From an uncultured Parasutterella sp. (GTDB lineage: Bacteria; Pseudomonadota; Gammaproteobacteria; Burkholderiales; Burkholderiaceae_F), in NCBI GenBank assembly GCA_900766055.1, contig CAAFTZ010000043.1:1-7254 (forward strand): 7,254 nucleotides of DNA. The letters are read 5' to 3'. Each line of letters starts with the position of its first letter. Positions within the stretch are counted from its first letter, which is position 1. The notes beneath the pieces are model-generated. The model had not been told where the DNA came from, did no database searches, and was given only the letters and a program-made list of their open reading frames with translations. Both the position numbers and the translations under genes were made by a program. Below are positions 1-6,046 of this stretch, one piece after another.

Positions 1-888
1 AATAACGGCGTGACTTACACTATCACTTCAAAGGCCACTCTGCTGACAACCGGCGGATTCGGAAATAACAAAGAAATGCTTTCCGAACCGGTCAAGAGTG
101 CCCTGTACTATGGGCCTGTCTCTTCAACCGGCGACGGACATCAAATGGCCTTGTCTTTAGGCGCTAAGACCCAGCTGATGCAGTATGGAAAACGTTATCC
201 AAACGGTATCGAAGTCTCTCCCGGAAAAGCAAAATCCACGATTTATGCCAACGTCGGTGCCTTCGACCACTCAGGAATCCTAGTAGACGTTAACGGGAAG
301 CGATTTGTCAATGAAAAAGCGAGCAATCGCCATATCTTGGACCCGATGATGGAAACCTCCAACAAACAGGCCTACGTATTTATGGATGAAGGCTCTTGGA
401 AAGGTTTTTACAAACGCCTTCCCGAAACAGGTGTTTCCCACGAAGACGCTGATAAGTATTTAGCACAAGACGGAAAGTCGTCTCCTCTCTTTGTTAAAGG
501 CGCTACGCTCGAACAAGCTGCTAAGAAAGCGGGGATCAATGCTGAAAATCTTGCTAAGACCGTTGCTCGTTACAACGAATTCGTAAAAACCAAGAAAGAC
601 GCTGACTTTAACCGTCCCGTCCAATACATGAAGAGCGAAATCTCTTCTCACGGACCTTATTACATCGTAGAGCAGAAACCTAGATTCGCTACAACGATGG
701 GCGGCTTAGTCACTAACGATAAACTCAATGTCGTTCGCAAGGATGGCAGTACGATCGGAAATCTATACGCTGCCGGTGAATTGGTCGGGGGCACAATGGG
801 AGATGATTCCCCTGCCGGTGCCAATGTCGGTTGGGCATTAACCAGCGGTAAATTTGCAGCAGACCGTATTGCTGATCAAATTAAATAA
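1..888 (+). CDS. Flavocytochrome c / fumarate-reductase-like FAD flavoprotein, C-terminal part (5' partial)
   Basis: The frame is open from base 1 (reading N-N-G before the first internal GTG at 10), so the gene begins outside the window and about 295 C-terminal residues are visible. Family marks, numbered from the GTG at 10: TTGGFGNN (13-20) closing the FAD domain, GDGHQMALSLGA (41-52), GKRFVNE (96-102) and the C-terminal FAD-binding stretch NLYAAGELVGG (251-261). This superfamily reduces C=C bonds of unsaturated acids, usually in the periplasm and fed by haem or flavin carriers. By eye alignment to Shewanella Fcc3, the substrate-clamping His504 (in HHTMGG) is Thr in FATTMGG. Arg544 (in NNRIGG) lies where this protein has DDSPAG. 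An Arg follows GKRFVNE (N-R-H) but one residue further along than Arg402. Fumarate is therefore an unlikely substrate and the true one cannot be read from sequence. The gene converges on the 969-2372 flavoprotein gene and has its own terminator. The missing N terminus may hold a signal peptide and cofactor domain. Confidence 0.9.
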   Translation, partial: NNGVTYTITSKATLLTTGGFGNNKEMLSEPVKSALYYGPVSSTGDGHQMALSLGAKTQLMQYGKRYPNGIEVSPGKAKSTIYANVGAFDHSGILVDVNGKRFVNEKASNRHILDPMMETSNKQAYVFMDEGSWKGFYKRLPETGVSHEDADKYLAQDGKSSPLFVKGATLEQAAKKAGINAENLAKTVARYNEFVKTKKDADFNRPVQYMKSEISSHGPYYIVEQKPRFATTMGGLVTNDKLNVVRKDGSTIGNLYAAGELVGGTMGDDSPAGANVGWALTSGKFAADRIADQIK

Positions 889-908
889 GAGTTCCTCTAC
901 CGTCCTAG

Positions 909-940
909 AAGACCTTGTGAGATCCACACAAGGTCTTTTT
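909..940 (+). terminator. Rho-independent terminator after the first flavoprotein gene
   Basis: A perfect 11-bp stem, AAGACCTTGTG (909-919) with CACAAGGTCTT (927-937), has a 7-nt loop and runs into T residues up to 940. It starts 20 nt after the stop at 888. On the minus strand the hairpin lies about 30 nt past the stop of the convergent gene ending at 969, but the tract following it there is only TTCTAGG. Termination in that direction is possible but weaker. Confidence 0.85.
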
Positions 941-968
941 ATGTCTTATCCCGAAAACGAAATAAACC

Positions 969-2372
969 TTAAGATTGAGCTGCATTTTTACCGCTGATGC
1001 GACCCATTACTAAGCAATTTGCCAACGAGCCTCCGCCGATCCTGTCTTTACCAAAAATACCTCCCACAACCTCTCCGGCCGCAAATAAACCGAGAACTAC
1101 TCTGCCGTCCTTGTCAAGAACACGAGCCTCTTCATCAGTCTTCAGTCCGTCCAGACTCGTATGGACATAAATATTTTCTTTTCCCCAATAAAACGGAGGT
1201 TTTTCAATCCGTTGGGTAAATACCGTTTTACCGAATTTATCTCTCCCGGCTTCGACAGATTGGTTATATTCATCTAAAGTTTTACGAAGCTTTTCTTCCG
1301 GAATTCCCATCCCTACCGCCACCTCACGGATAGAAGAGGCTTTCTTAACAATTCCGCTCAGTAGTTTGACTCCAAGAGTCGCTCCTTTCTTGGACTGCGT
1401 ATCTGTAATAACAGTGAATTCAGTTTTCGGCCATTCCAAAATGACCTCTACAATCTTATGCCATGGAAGATTTTCATCGACAAATCTTTCTCCCTCAGCA
1501 TTTAAATAAATGTCGCCTCCAGCATAGTCAAGAACCCGACCGCCCCAAAAAGGAACAATCTGATACCCGTTCCCCTGAGTAACTTTTAAACCGATTTTCT
1601 CTCCGATATCTAATGCATCTCCGTCTGCACCGTCCCAATTATTTCCCCACGGATTAGCACTGGTTTTTAAATTGATTCCAAGGCGACGATCATAGTCGAG
1701 ACGCCTAAAAACATTAGCAGTCGAACCGCCGGTTGCCAAAACCAACGACTTGGTTCTAAAAGTTTTATCTCCCTCTGGAGTGTCAGCCAACACAGACCAG
1801 CCCTCAGCGATTGGGATTAGCGCTAGAAGTCGATGCTCAAGAAAAAGCGGGATATTCTCCTGCACACGAGCATGATTCAAAATCATGACATAACTTCTGC
1901 CTGCTGAATTTCCCGGCATAGCAAACCCACGTGCGCGCAAGCCGGATTTAGCCTGAAAAGGTTCTCCGAAAACCACACCCTTCGCCTCTAACCAATCCAA
2001 TCCCTCTTCCGAATGAATGGCGATTTGTTCCAAAATTTCAAGATTTCCTTTTCTTTCACCTAATTCATAGGCATCTTTGACGAAAAGCTCGACGCTGTCT
2101 CGAAGTCCTTTACTACGTCGATTATCCCCTCTAATCATGGCTGAAATTGTCCCGCTGGAAAAAAGGGTGTGTCCTCCGATTAAAGGTCCTTTTTCTAAAA
2201 TCAAGACTTTTTCTGCACCATTTTCCTTGGCAGACAACGCGGCACAGAGACCTGCCATCCCGCTGCCGACAACGATCACGTCCCATTCAAGCTCTTCCGG
2301 GATGGCTTTAGGCAAGTAAGCTGATGAAACACAAAGAGGAAAATAAGTAATTAAACTCCTTCTGGAAATCAT
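969..2372 (-). CDS. Tat-exported fumarate-reductase-like FAD flavoprotein, altered active site
   Basis: 467 residues. The N terminus has a twin-arginine pattern (S-R-R-S-L-I, residues 3-8) and a short hydrophobic stretch, fitting export of a folded FAD protein to the periplasm. FAD features: the dinucleotide motif G-S-G-M-A-G (36-41), GGHTLFSSG (66-74), VLATGGS (211-217), GERFVDE (294-300) and LGLFAAGEVVGG (427-438). By eye alignment to Fcc3: His404 (VHTSLDG) matches His504 and Arg444 (KDRIGGG) matches Arg544, both kept. The proton-donor Arg402 position is Trp304 with His305 beside it, and the His365 position (QAHP) appears as Val273 (QIVP). It is thus probably a reductase, or dehydrogenase, for something other than fumarate, perhaps a monocarboxylate. 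There is no haem-binding CxxCH and no FMN-binding domain, so electrons must come from a separate protein not encoded here. Third gene of the kinase-regulator operon, its ATG overlaps the regulator stop as ATGA; RBS AAGGAG at 2381-2386, 8 nt upstream. The substrate link to the divergent dehydratase gene is inference. Confidence 0.88.
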   Translation of the reverse strand: MISRRSLITYFPLCVSSAYLPKAIPEELEWDVIVVGSGMAGLCAALSAKENGAEKVLILEKGPLIGGHTLFSSGTISAMIRGDNRRSKGLRDSVELFVKDAYELGERKGNLEILEQIAIHSEEGLDWLEAKGVVFGEPFQAKSGLRARGFAMPGNSAGRSYVMILNHARVQENIPLFLEHRLLALIPIAEGWSVLADTPEGDKTFRTKSLVLATGGSTANVFRRLDYDRRLGINLKTSANPWGNNWDGADGDALDIGEKIGLKVTQGNGYQIVPFWGGRVLDYAGGDIYLNAEGERFVDENLPWHKIVEVILEWPKTEFTVITDTQSKKGATLGVKLLSGIVKKASSIREVAVGMGIPEEKLRKTLDEYNQSVEAGRDKFGKTVFTQRIEKPPFYWGKENIYVHTSLDGLKTDEEARVLDKDGRVVLGLFAAGEVVGGIFGKDRIGGGSLANCLVMGRISGKNAAQS

Positions 2373-3004
2373 GGAGCCTTCTCCTTAAAAACGTCTCCGG
2401 GCACTTTCTGAAGCCATTGATAAGCTTCTAACCGAGATCTCACCCCCAGCTTACCGTATGCGTTTGAACAATGCATTTTTACTGTTTCTTGTCCGATTCC
2501 CAGTTGATCAGCAATTTCCCGATTGCTCGCCCCTTTGGCTGCGAGCACAATGACATCTTTTTCCCGGTTCGTCAAAGAATTGAAAGTTTCTTCAAACTTT
2601 TCCTCTTCTTTTTTCTGCCTCCAGTATTGACGAGATCTTTCGCAAGCCTTGGAAACAGAGTCTCGAAGTTTGAGAGGATCACCGCGTTTTTCGAAAAAAT
2701 CTACAGCCCCATATTTCATGGTATATACGGCCGTTTCGATATCTCCGTGACCCGTCAAAAAGATAATGGGTAACTTATTGCCTCGTACGTAAAGCGCTCG
2801 CTGCAATTCAAGGCCCGTCATCTCAGGCATTCTTATATCGAGCACAAGACAACCAGGGACGCGGGGATCGTCTTCTTCCAAAAAGCGAACCGGATCAGCC
2901 CAATCTTTCACCTCATACCCGCACATAGATAAAAAGAGCTTTTGGCTCTCCCTGAACGCGTCGTCATCATCAACTAAACGAACCAGCGGAGAAATTTCGG
3001 ACAT
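2369..3004 (-). CDS. FixJ/TtrR-type response regulator (receiver + LuxR-type HTH)
   Basis: 211 residues, the usual length for this family. The receiver domain (about 7-120) has acidic pocket residues Asp12-Asp15, the phosphoacceptor Asp56 (VLDIRMPEMTG), switch Thr84 (FLTGHGD) and Lys106. A charged linker (about 125-140) leads to a LuxR/GerE DNA-binding domain (about 143-200) with LTNREKDV and the recognition-helix region SNREIADQLGIGQETVKMH. The order and motifs match the FixJ/DctR/TtrR group. An oddity is that the residue after Lys106 is Arg (EKRGDP) where the family normally has Pro (EKPF). The gene starts 7 nt after the kinase stop; its RBS AGGAGG (3016-3021) lies inside the last kinase codons, 11 nt from the ATG. 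The stop overlaps the next gene's ATG. It presumably takes phosphate from the upstream kinase and activates this locus, perhaps through repeats in the 4845-5024 region; its targets are inferred. Confidence 0.93.
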   Translation of the reverse strand: MSEISPLVRLVDDDDAFRESQKLFLSMCGYEVKDWADPVRFLEEDDPRVPGCLVLDIRMPEMTGLELQRALYVRGNKLPIIFLTGHGDIETAVYTMKYGAVDFFEKRGDPLKLRDSVSKACERSRQYWRQKKEEEKFEETFNSLTNREKDVIVLAAKGASNREIADQLGIGQETVKMHCSNAYGKLGVRSRLEAYQWLQKVPGDVFKEKAP

Positions 3005-3011
3005 AAACTTT

Positions 3012-4844
3012 CTATCCTCCTATTTGAGCAGACTGACCTTCCGGCAAGATGTCGAACCTTAATACAGCTTTCAATTTTTTGTCAGCTAATTGAAAACTTA
3101 ACGATGCTCCATGACGATCACAAATTCCGCGGCAAATACTCAAACCAATCCCAAGACCAGTCGTTTTTGTAGAGACGGAATAACTTCTCTCATTAATTAT
3201 TTCAAGCTGAGACTGAGACATTTGAGACGCGGGATTTTCGATTTCACACAGCCATTGTTCTGCTTTTGCGTCTTTTGATATCTTAACGTGAATCGTGCCG
3301 CTAACGTCGTCAGATAACGCATCAGCCGCATTCCTAAGAAGGTTCAAAAAAAGAATTTGCAGCTCCAAAGCATTCCCTTTTATCGGGTATGTGCGGACGG
3401 ACCAATCAAAAACAATCTGATTTTCCAATTGTCTTCCGCGCTCGGCGATCAAAGAACCGGCTGACTTCTTAAGCAGCAGAGCCAGATCACAATCTTCCTG
3501 GCGTGAATAATTATTTTTAGCGTACCCCCTCACACGGTCAATGATTTTTGACATAGTTAAAACTTGCTCTTCAATACCATTGAGTGCTTTTTGTTTTACT
3601 TCTTTGGAAAAAGGTATTTTGGACGAGCCCTCCATCTTCAGCAGCGTCGCATAGGTTCTAATGCTTCCTAACGGAGAGCTGAGTTCGTGGGCAATCATGC
3701 CGCTCATCTGCTGCACAATAGAACGTTTCTCGTAAGCATTCAGCGCTTTTCTGACTTTGATGGCTTTAGCTTCAAAATTGTCTTTTTCCAAAAGAGCATT
3801 GGCAAGCATTGCCGTACGTCTTTTAATAAGAATATTCAAACGGAGCTCATTCAACAGCAAAAATACGAACAAAAGAAACACAAACCAGACGGCTCCTTTA
3901 TGTCGTTCATACAATGCAGCCGGCGTAATATCTCGAAGATACCGGTAAGGTCCTTCTTTCAATCGCTCAAACAATCCCATAATCCGGCGCTCACTAACAT
4001 TTGGCACCCACTGGCGACTCAAATCTCCGCCCGTTTTATACAACGCAATCGTCAGGTCTTTCACTTCTTCTCGCGGCGTACCCTCCGCCGCCCACAGGCT
4101 GATATCCGGAAATAGATCTGTGGAATGCCTACAGTCAAGCGGAGAGTCTTTCTTTTGATGAACAATTCGAATCAACCCCTTCTTAATCAGACCTTGTTCT
4201 TCAAGGTTTTCCAGAAGACAGGCAGGAATAATTCCGACATCTGCTTTTTTATTAAGCAGTGCGCTTAGTACGTCAGGATATGCGTTATTACTGAAGGATA
4301 TCTTCGAAAAAAAGTGTTCATCATCATAATGATTTTTCTTCAATTCATTGCGAACGCTCAGCCAGCTGTCAATCGTATTCGGAAGACCGCTCTGCGCTGT
4401 TTTATGTTGCAGATCAGCGAGAGATACGAGTTCTTTTCTGTCATTCAACACAGCGAGCGCTGCACCGACAGACTGTTCAGGGTCCCCGCTCTTGAGATTG
4501 ATTCGAGTAGCAATTTTGTAGGTATTTTGTGCCGGAGAACCGTCTATCGTGGCAAAGAAACCAGTCGGAGCCAAAATAAAATCCGGTTTGTCTTTTCTCA
4601 GGGCATCAAGACCATCAGCAGCTGAAAATGTTATGGTTGCTACGTGATATTTGGGAAGACTTCTCCTGAGCTCGGAGAGCATTTTTTGAAGTTCAATAAC
4701 GTCTTTGGGATTGACAAGCGTATCAGGGATACCAATTGTCAAAGAAGGCTGCGAAATTTCTATCGGCGCACTTGCAGCATTCGCTTGAACTACTAAAGGC
4801 TGAGAGAAAAATAATCCAACAACAAAAATCAGTTTGCCGACCAC
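3012..4844 (-). CDS. TtrS-like sensor histidine kinase with PhnD-like periplasmic sensor domain
   Basis: From the GTG at 4844 the protein has 610 residues. I chose this start because it gives a classic Sec signal peptide (MVGKLIF... to ANA, 1-23) and a GGAG at 4851-4854, 6 nt upstream. The in-frame ATG at 4913 has no good RBS and would put an odd Phe-rich stretch in front. The periplasmic domain (about 34-280) resembles PhnD-type phosphate/phosphonate-binding proteins, as in TtrS: LTIGIPD, DFILAPTGFF, LLNKKADVGIIPACLL and CRHSTDLFPDISLWAAEGTP. One membrane helix follows at about 318-340 (AVWFVFLLFVFLLL). The cytoplasmic part has a HisKA H-box with His386 (MIAHELSSPLGSIR), the HATPase N-box Asn505 (LLRNAADAL) and G-box TTGLGIGLSI (561-570), so the kinase looks intact. 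Cys209 and Cys238 in the sensor could pair or react. The signal is unknown; the neighbours suggest a small carboxylate. First gene of a three-gene operon with its regulator and the exported flavoprotein. Confidence 0.9.
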   Translation of the reverse strand: MVGKLIFVVGLFFSQPLVVQANAASAPIEISQPSLTIGIPDTLVNPKDVIELQKMLSELRRSLPKYHVATITFSAADGLDALRKDKPDFILAPTGFFATIDGSPAQNTYKIATRINLKSGDPEQSVGAALAVLNDRKELVSLADLQHKTAQSGLPNTIDSWLSVRNELKKNHYDDEHFFSKISFSNNAYPDVLSALLNKKADVGIIPACLLENLEEQGLIKKGLIRIVHQKKDSPLDCRHSTDLFPDISLWAAEGTPREEVKDLTIALYKTGGDLSRQWVPNVSERRIMGLFERLKEGPYRYLRDITPAALYERHKGAVWFVFLLFVFLLLNELRLNILIKRRTAMLANALLEKDNFEAKAIKVRKALNAYEKRSIVQQMSGMIAHELSSPLGSIRTYATLLKMEGSSKIPFSKEVKQKALNGIEEQVLTMSKIIDRVRGYAKNNYSRQEDCDLALLLKKSAGSLIAERGRQLENQIVFDWSVRTYPIKGNALELQILFLNLLRNAADALSDDVSGTIHVKISKDAKAEQWLCEIENPASQMSQSQLEIINERSYSVSTKTTGLGIGLSICRGICDRHGASLSFQLADKKLKAVLRFDILPEGQSAQIGG

Positions 4845-4958
4845 TCCTTTCTCCGCCAAAAAGAAAACGAAAAATTCGACAAAAAATCCTTGACTCTGAG
4901 GTTGTTCAATCATTTTTGTTTTTTTCCACCCATTCGGGGGTATCAGAAAAAGCCTTCA

Positions 4959-4996
4959 AATCTCAAAATACTTCCATACGAGATCAATCAATCTCA
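4959..4996. repeat. Candidate operator: AATCTCA direct repeats plus inverted GAGAT
   Basis: AATCTCA occurs at 4959-4965 and again at 4990-4996, exactly 31 bp apart, or about three helical turns. Between them GAGAT (4980-4984) is the inverse of ATCTC (4991-4995), giving a 5-bp inverted repeat with a 6-bp spacer. The position between divergent promoters suits binding by the LuxR-type response regulator. The units are short and could be chance; no site for this regulator is known to me. Confidence 0.35.
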
Positions 4997-5011
4997 GTTT
5001 TAAATTCTATT

Positions 5012-5016
5012 AGGAG
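5012..5016 (+). promoter_or_regulatory. Ribosome binding site of the exported dehydratase
   Basis: AGGAG sits 8 nt before the ATG at 5025. It fixes the start that supplies the signal peptide and so supports export of the enzyme. Confidence 0.8.
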
Positions 5017-5024
5017 TCCATAAG

Positions 5025-5882
5025 ATGCAAAAAGCCAAACTTTCCCTTATCGCAGCAGCTCTTCTCGTTCCCGCATTCGCACTTTCTGCCTATGCTGCAG
5101 ATTTTGTTCGCCCTATGCCTACCCACCCGATCCAAGCCGGTCCAACTCTTCTTGGCGGTGAACAGCCCGTTATTTGTTCTCCCCTTGTAGGCAAAAATCT
5201 TAAAGCCATCAAAGCAGAAGCGAAAACCGTAAAAGCTCTGAATCCGGACATGGTTGAAGTTCGCGCCGATTATTGGGACTTCATTGAAGATACCGATAAA
5301 GCCATTGAAGCTCTCCAAGCAATTCGTAATATTATCGGCGACACACCGATTCTTCTGACGGTCCGTGTCGCGGAGGAAAGAGGTTTCAAAAAAGTTGGTC
5401 AAAAACCAAAGTTTGATTTTTACAAGAAGGCTGCAGCTCTCAAACTACCTAACCTGATTGACGTCGAATTGGTGTATGGGGCAGACACTATTAAAAATCT
5501 CAAAAAGGATTTAAACGGAGTCCCTGTTGTCGTTGCCTATCATGATTTGAAAGGTACTCCGAGCAGCGAAGAAATTGCTAACATTCTCAAAAAGGAAATT
5601 GATGCCGGCGGCGATGTCGCCAAAATCGTGGTGAAACCCAATTCTCAAGCCGATGTTCTCCGTTTCCTCAATGGAACACTTGAATTTAGAACGAAGAACC
5701 CTGCATATCCGGTCATTGCTTCTGCCAGTGGACAGGAAGGAAGAATCACTCGTTTAGCCGGCGGCCTTTTTGGTATTGATTTAACGTTTGCATCCGGTGT
5801 TAAAGGCTCCAATCCCTGGCAGATGCCGGTTCAGACAGTACAAGAGATTAACAAGGTCATCTATCCGGTTACTAAGAAGTAA
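5025..5882 (+). CDS. Exported (periplasmic) type I 3-dehydroquinate dehydratase
   Basis: 285 residues: a Sec signal peptide (1-24; K-A-K n-region, hydrophobic core, cleavage after A-Y-A), a short linker, then a full class I dehydroquinase barrel (about 45-282). Class I enzymes convert 3-dehydroquinate to 3-dehydroshikimate through a Lys Schiff base. Matching E. coli AroD by eye, every key residue is kept: Glu78 and Arg80 (VEVR; E46/R48), Arg114 and Glu118 (TVRVAEE; R82/E86), His173 (AYHD; H143), Lys200 (DVAKIVVKP; K170), Arg243 (ITRLAGG; R213), and Ser262 and Gln266 in the closing loop (SNPWQ; S232/Q236). The loop Gly is Trp265. The enzyme is probably active, but in the periplasm it cannot serve cytoplasmic aromatic amino acid synthesis. 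A catabolic or respiratory role is more likely, as for the membrane/periplasmic quinate pathways of acetic acid bacteria and Acinetobacter. It is divergent from the sensor/flavoprotein operon and has its own terminator. I withhold the symbol aroD because that names the housekeeping enzyme. Confidence 0.92.
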   Translation: MQKAKLSLIAAALLVPAFALSAYAADFVRPMPTHPIQAGPTLLGGEQPVICSPLVGKNLKAIKAEAKTVKALNPDMVEVRADYWDFIEDTDKAIEALQAIRNIIGDTPILLTVRVAEERGFKKVGQKPKFDFYKKAAALKLPNLIDVELVYGADTIKNLKKDLNGVPVVVAYHDLKGTPSSEEIANILKKEIDAGGDVAKIVVKPNSQADVLRFLNGTLEFRTKNPAYPVIASASGQEGRITRLAGGLFGIDLTFASGVKGSNPWQMPVQTVQEINKVIYPVTKK

Positions 5883-5894
5883 TGTTTTCTCCGC

Positions 5895-5928
5895 CAAAAA
5901 ATCGAGTATCTAGTTAGATTAACTCGAT
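5895..5928 (-). terminator. Rho-independent terminator for the minus-strand gene at 6047
   Basis: Stem ATCGAGT (5901-5907) with ACTCGAT (5922-5928), extended by inner pairs ATCT (5908-5911) with AGAT (5916-5919) around a 4-nt loop, with a two-base bulge (5920-5921). The A run at 5896-5900 becomes a T run right after the hairpin on the minus strand, while the plus side has none. It therefore ends transcription of the gene whose stop is at 6047. Confidence 0.7.
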
Positions 5929-5936
5929 GAGGTGAC

Positions 5937-5964
5937 GCTCCGGCTCAAAAGTCGGAGCATTTTT
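5937..5964 (+). terminator. Rho-independent terminator of the dehydratase gene
   Basis: A 9-bp stem, GCTCCGGCT (5937-5945) with AGTCGGAGC (5950-5958) including one G-U pair, closes a CAAA loop and is followed by ATTTTT. It lies 54 nt past the stop at 5882. With no gene between, the dehydratase is probably transcribed alone. Confidence 0.85.
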
Positions 5965-6046
5965 GTTCAGTGAACGTTGCTGCACAATGCTAGAGATACT
6001 ATAAAAAACTATTGCTTGAGTCTTCGTTTATCAGCTCCAACAAAGG

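Larger units (their letters stand above)
4845..5024. promoter_or_regulatory. Divergent control region between the sensor operon and the dehydratase gene
   Basis: All transcription of the minus-strand operon and of the plus-strand dehydratase gene should begin here or close by. On the minus strand TTGAGA (4961-4966) with GATACC (4939-4944) at 16-bp spacing is a weak -35/-10 candidate. On the plus strand I see A/T-rich -10 candidates (TAAATT at 5001-5006) but no good -35, which would suit an activator-dependent promoter. Promoter calls are tentative. The segment 4845-4913 is also an open extension of the kinase frame up to an ATG at 4913. Confidence 0.55.

Noticed and set aside
3687..4115. Plus-strand open frame of 142 codons opposite the sensor kinase gene
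   Set aside because: It is the antisense reading of the kinase transmembrane and H-box region, with basic, low-information residues and no family resemblance.
5010..5402. Minus-strand open frame of 130 codons opposite the dehydratase gene
   Set aside because: It lies fully antisense to a well-supported enzyme gene with all catalytic residues. Its product shows no domain or signal and it has no convincing RBS.
5965..5975. Perfect small palindrome GTTCA-G-TGAAC just after the dehydratase terminator
   Set aside because: It is only 11 bp, sits between convergent genes where no operator is needed, and has no second copy nearby.
5977..6005. Plus-strand promoter-like pair TTGCTG and TATAAA with 17-bp spacing
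   Set aside because: It points into the 3' end of a minus-strand gene with no plus-strand gene downstream. An antisense RNA is possible, but the match alone is weak.
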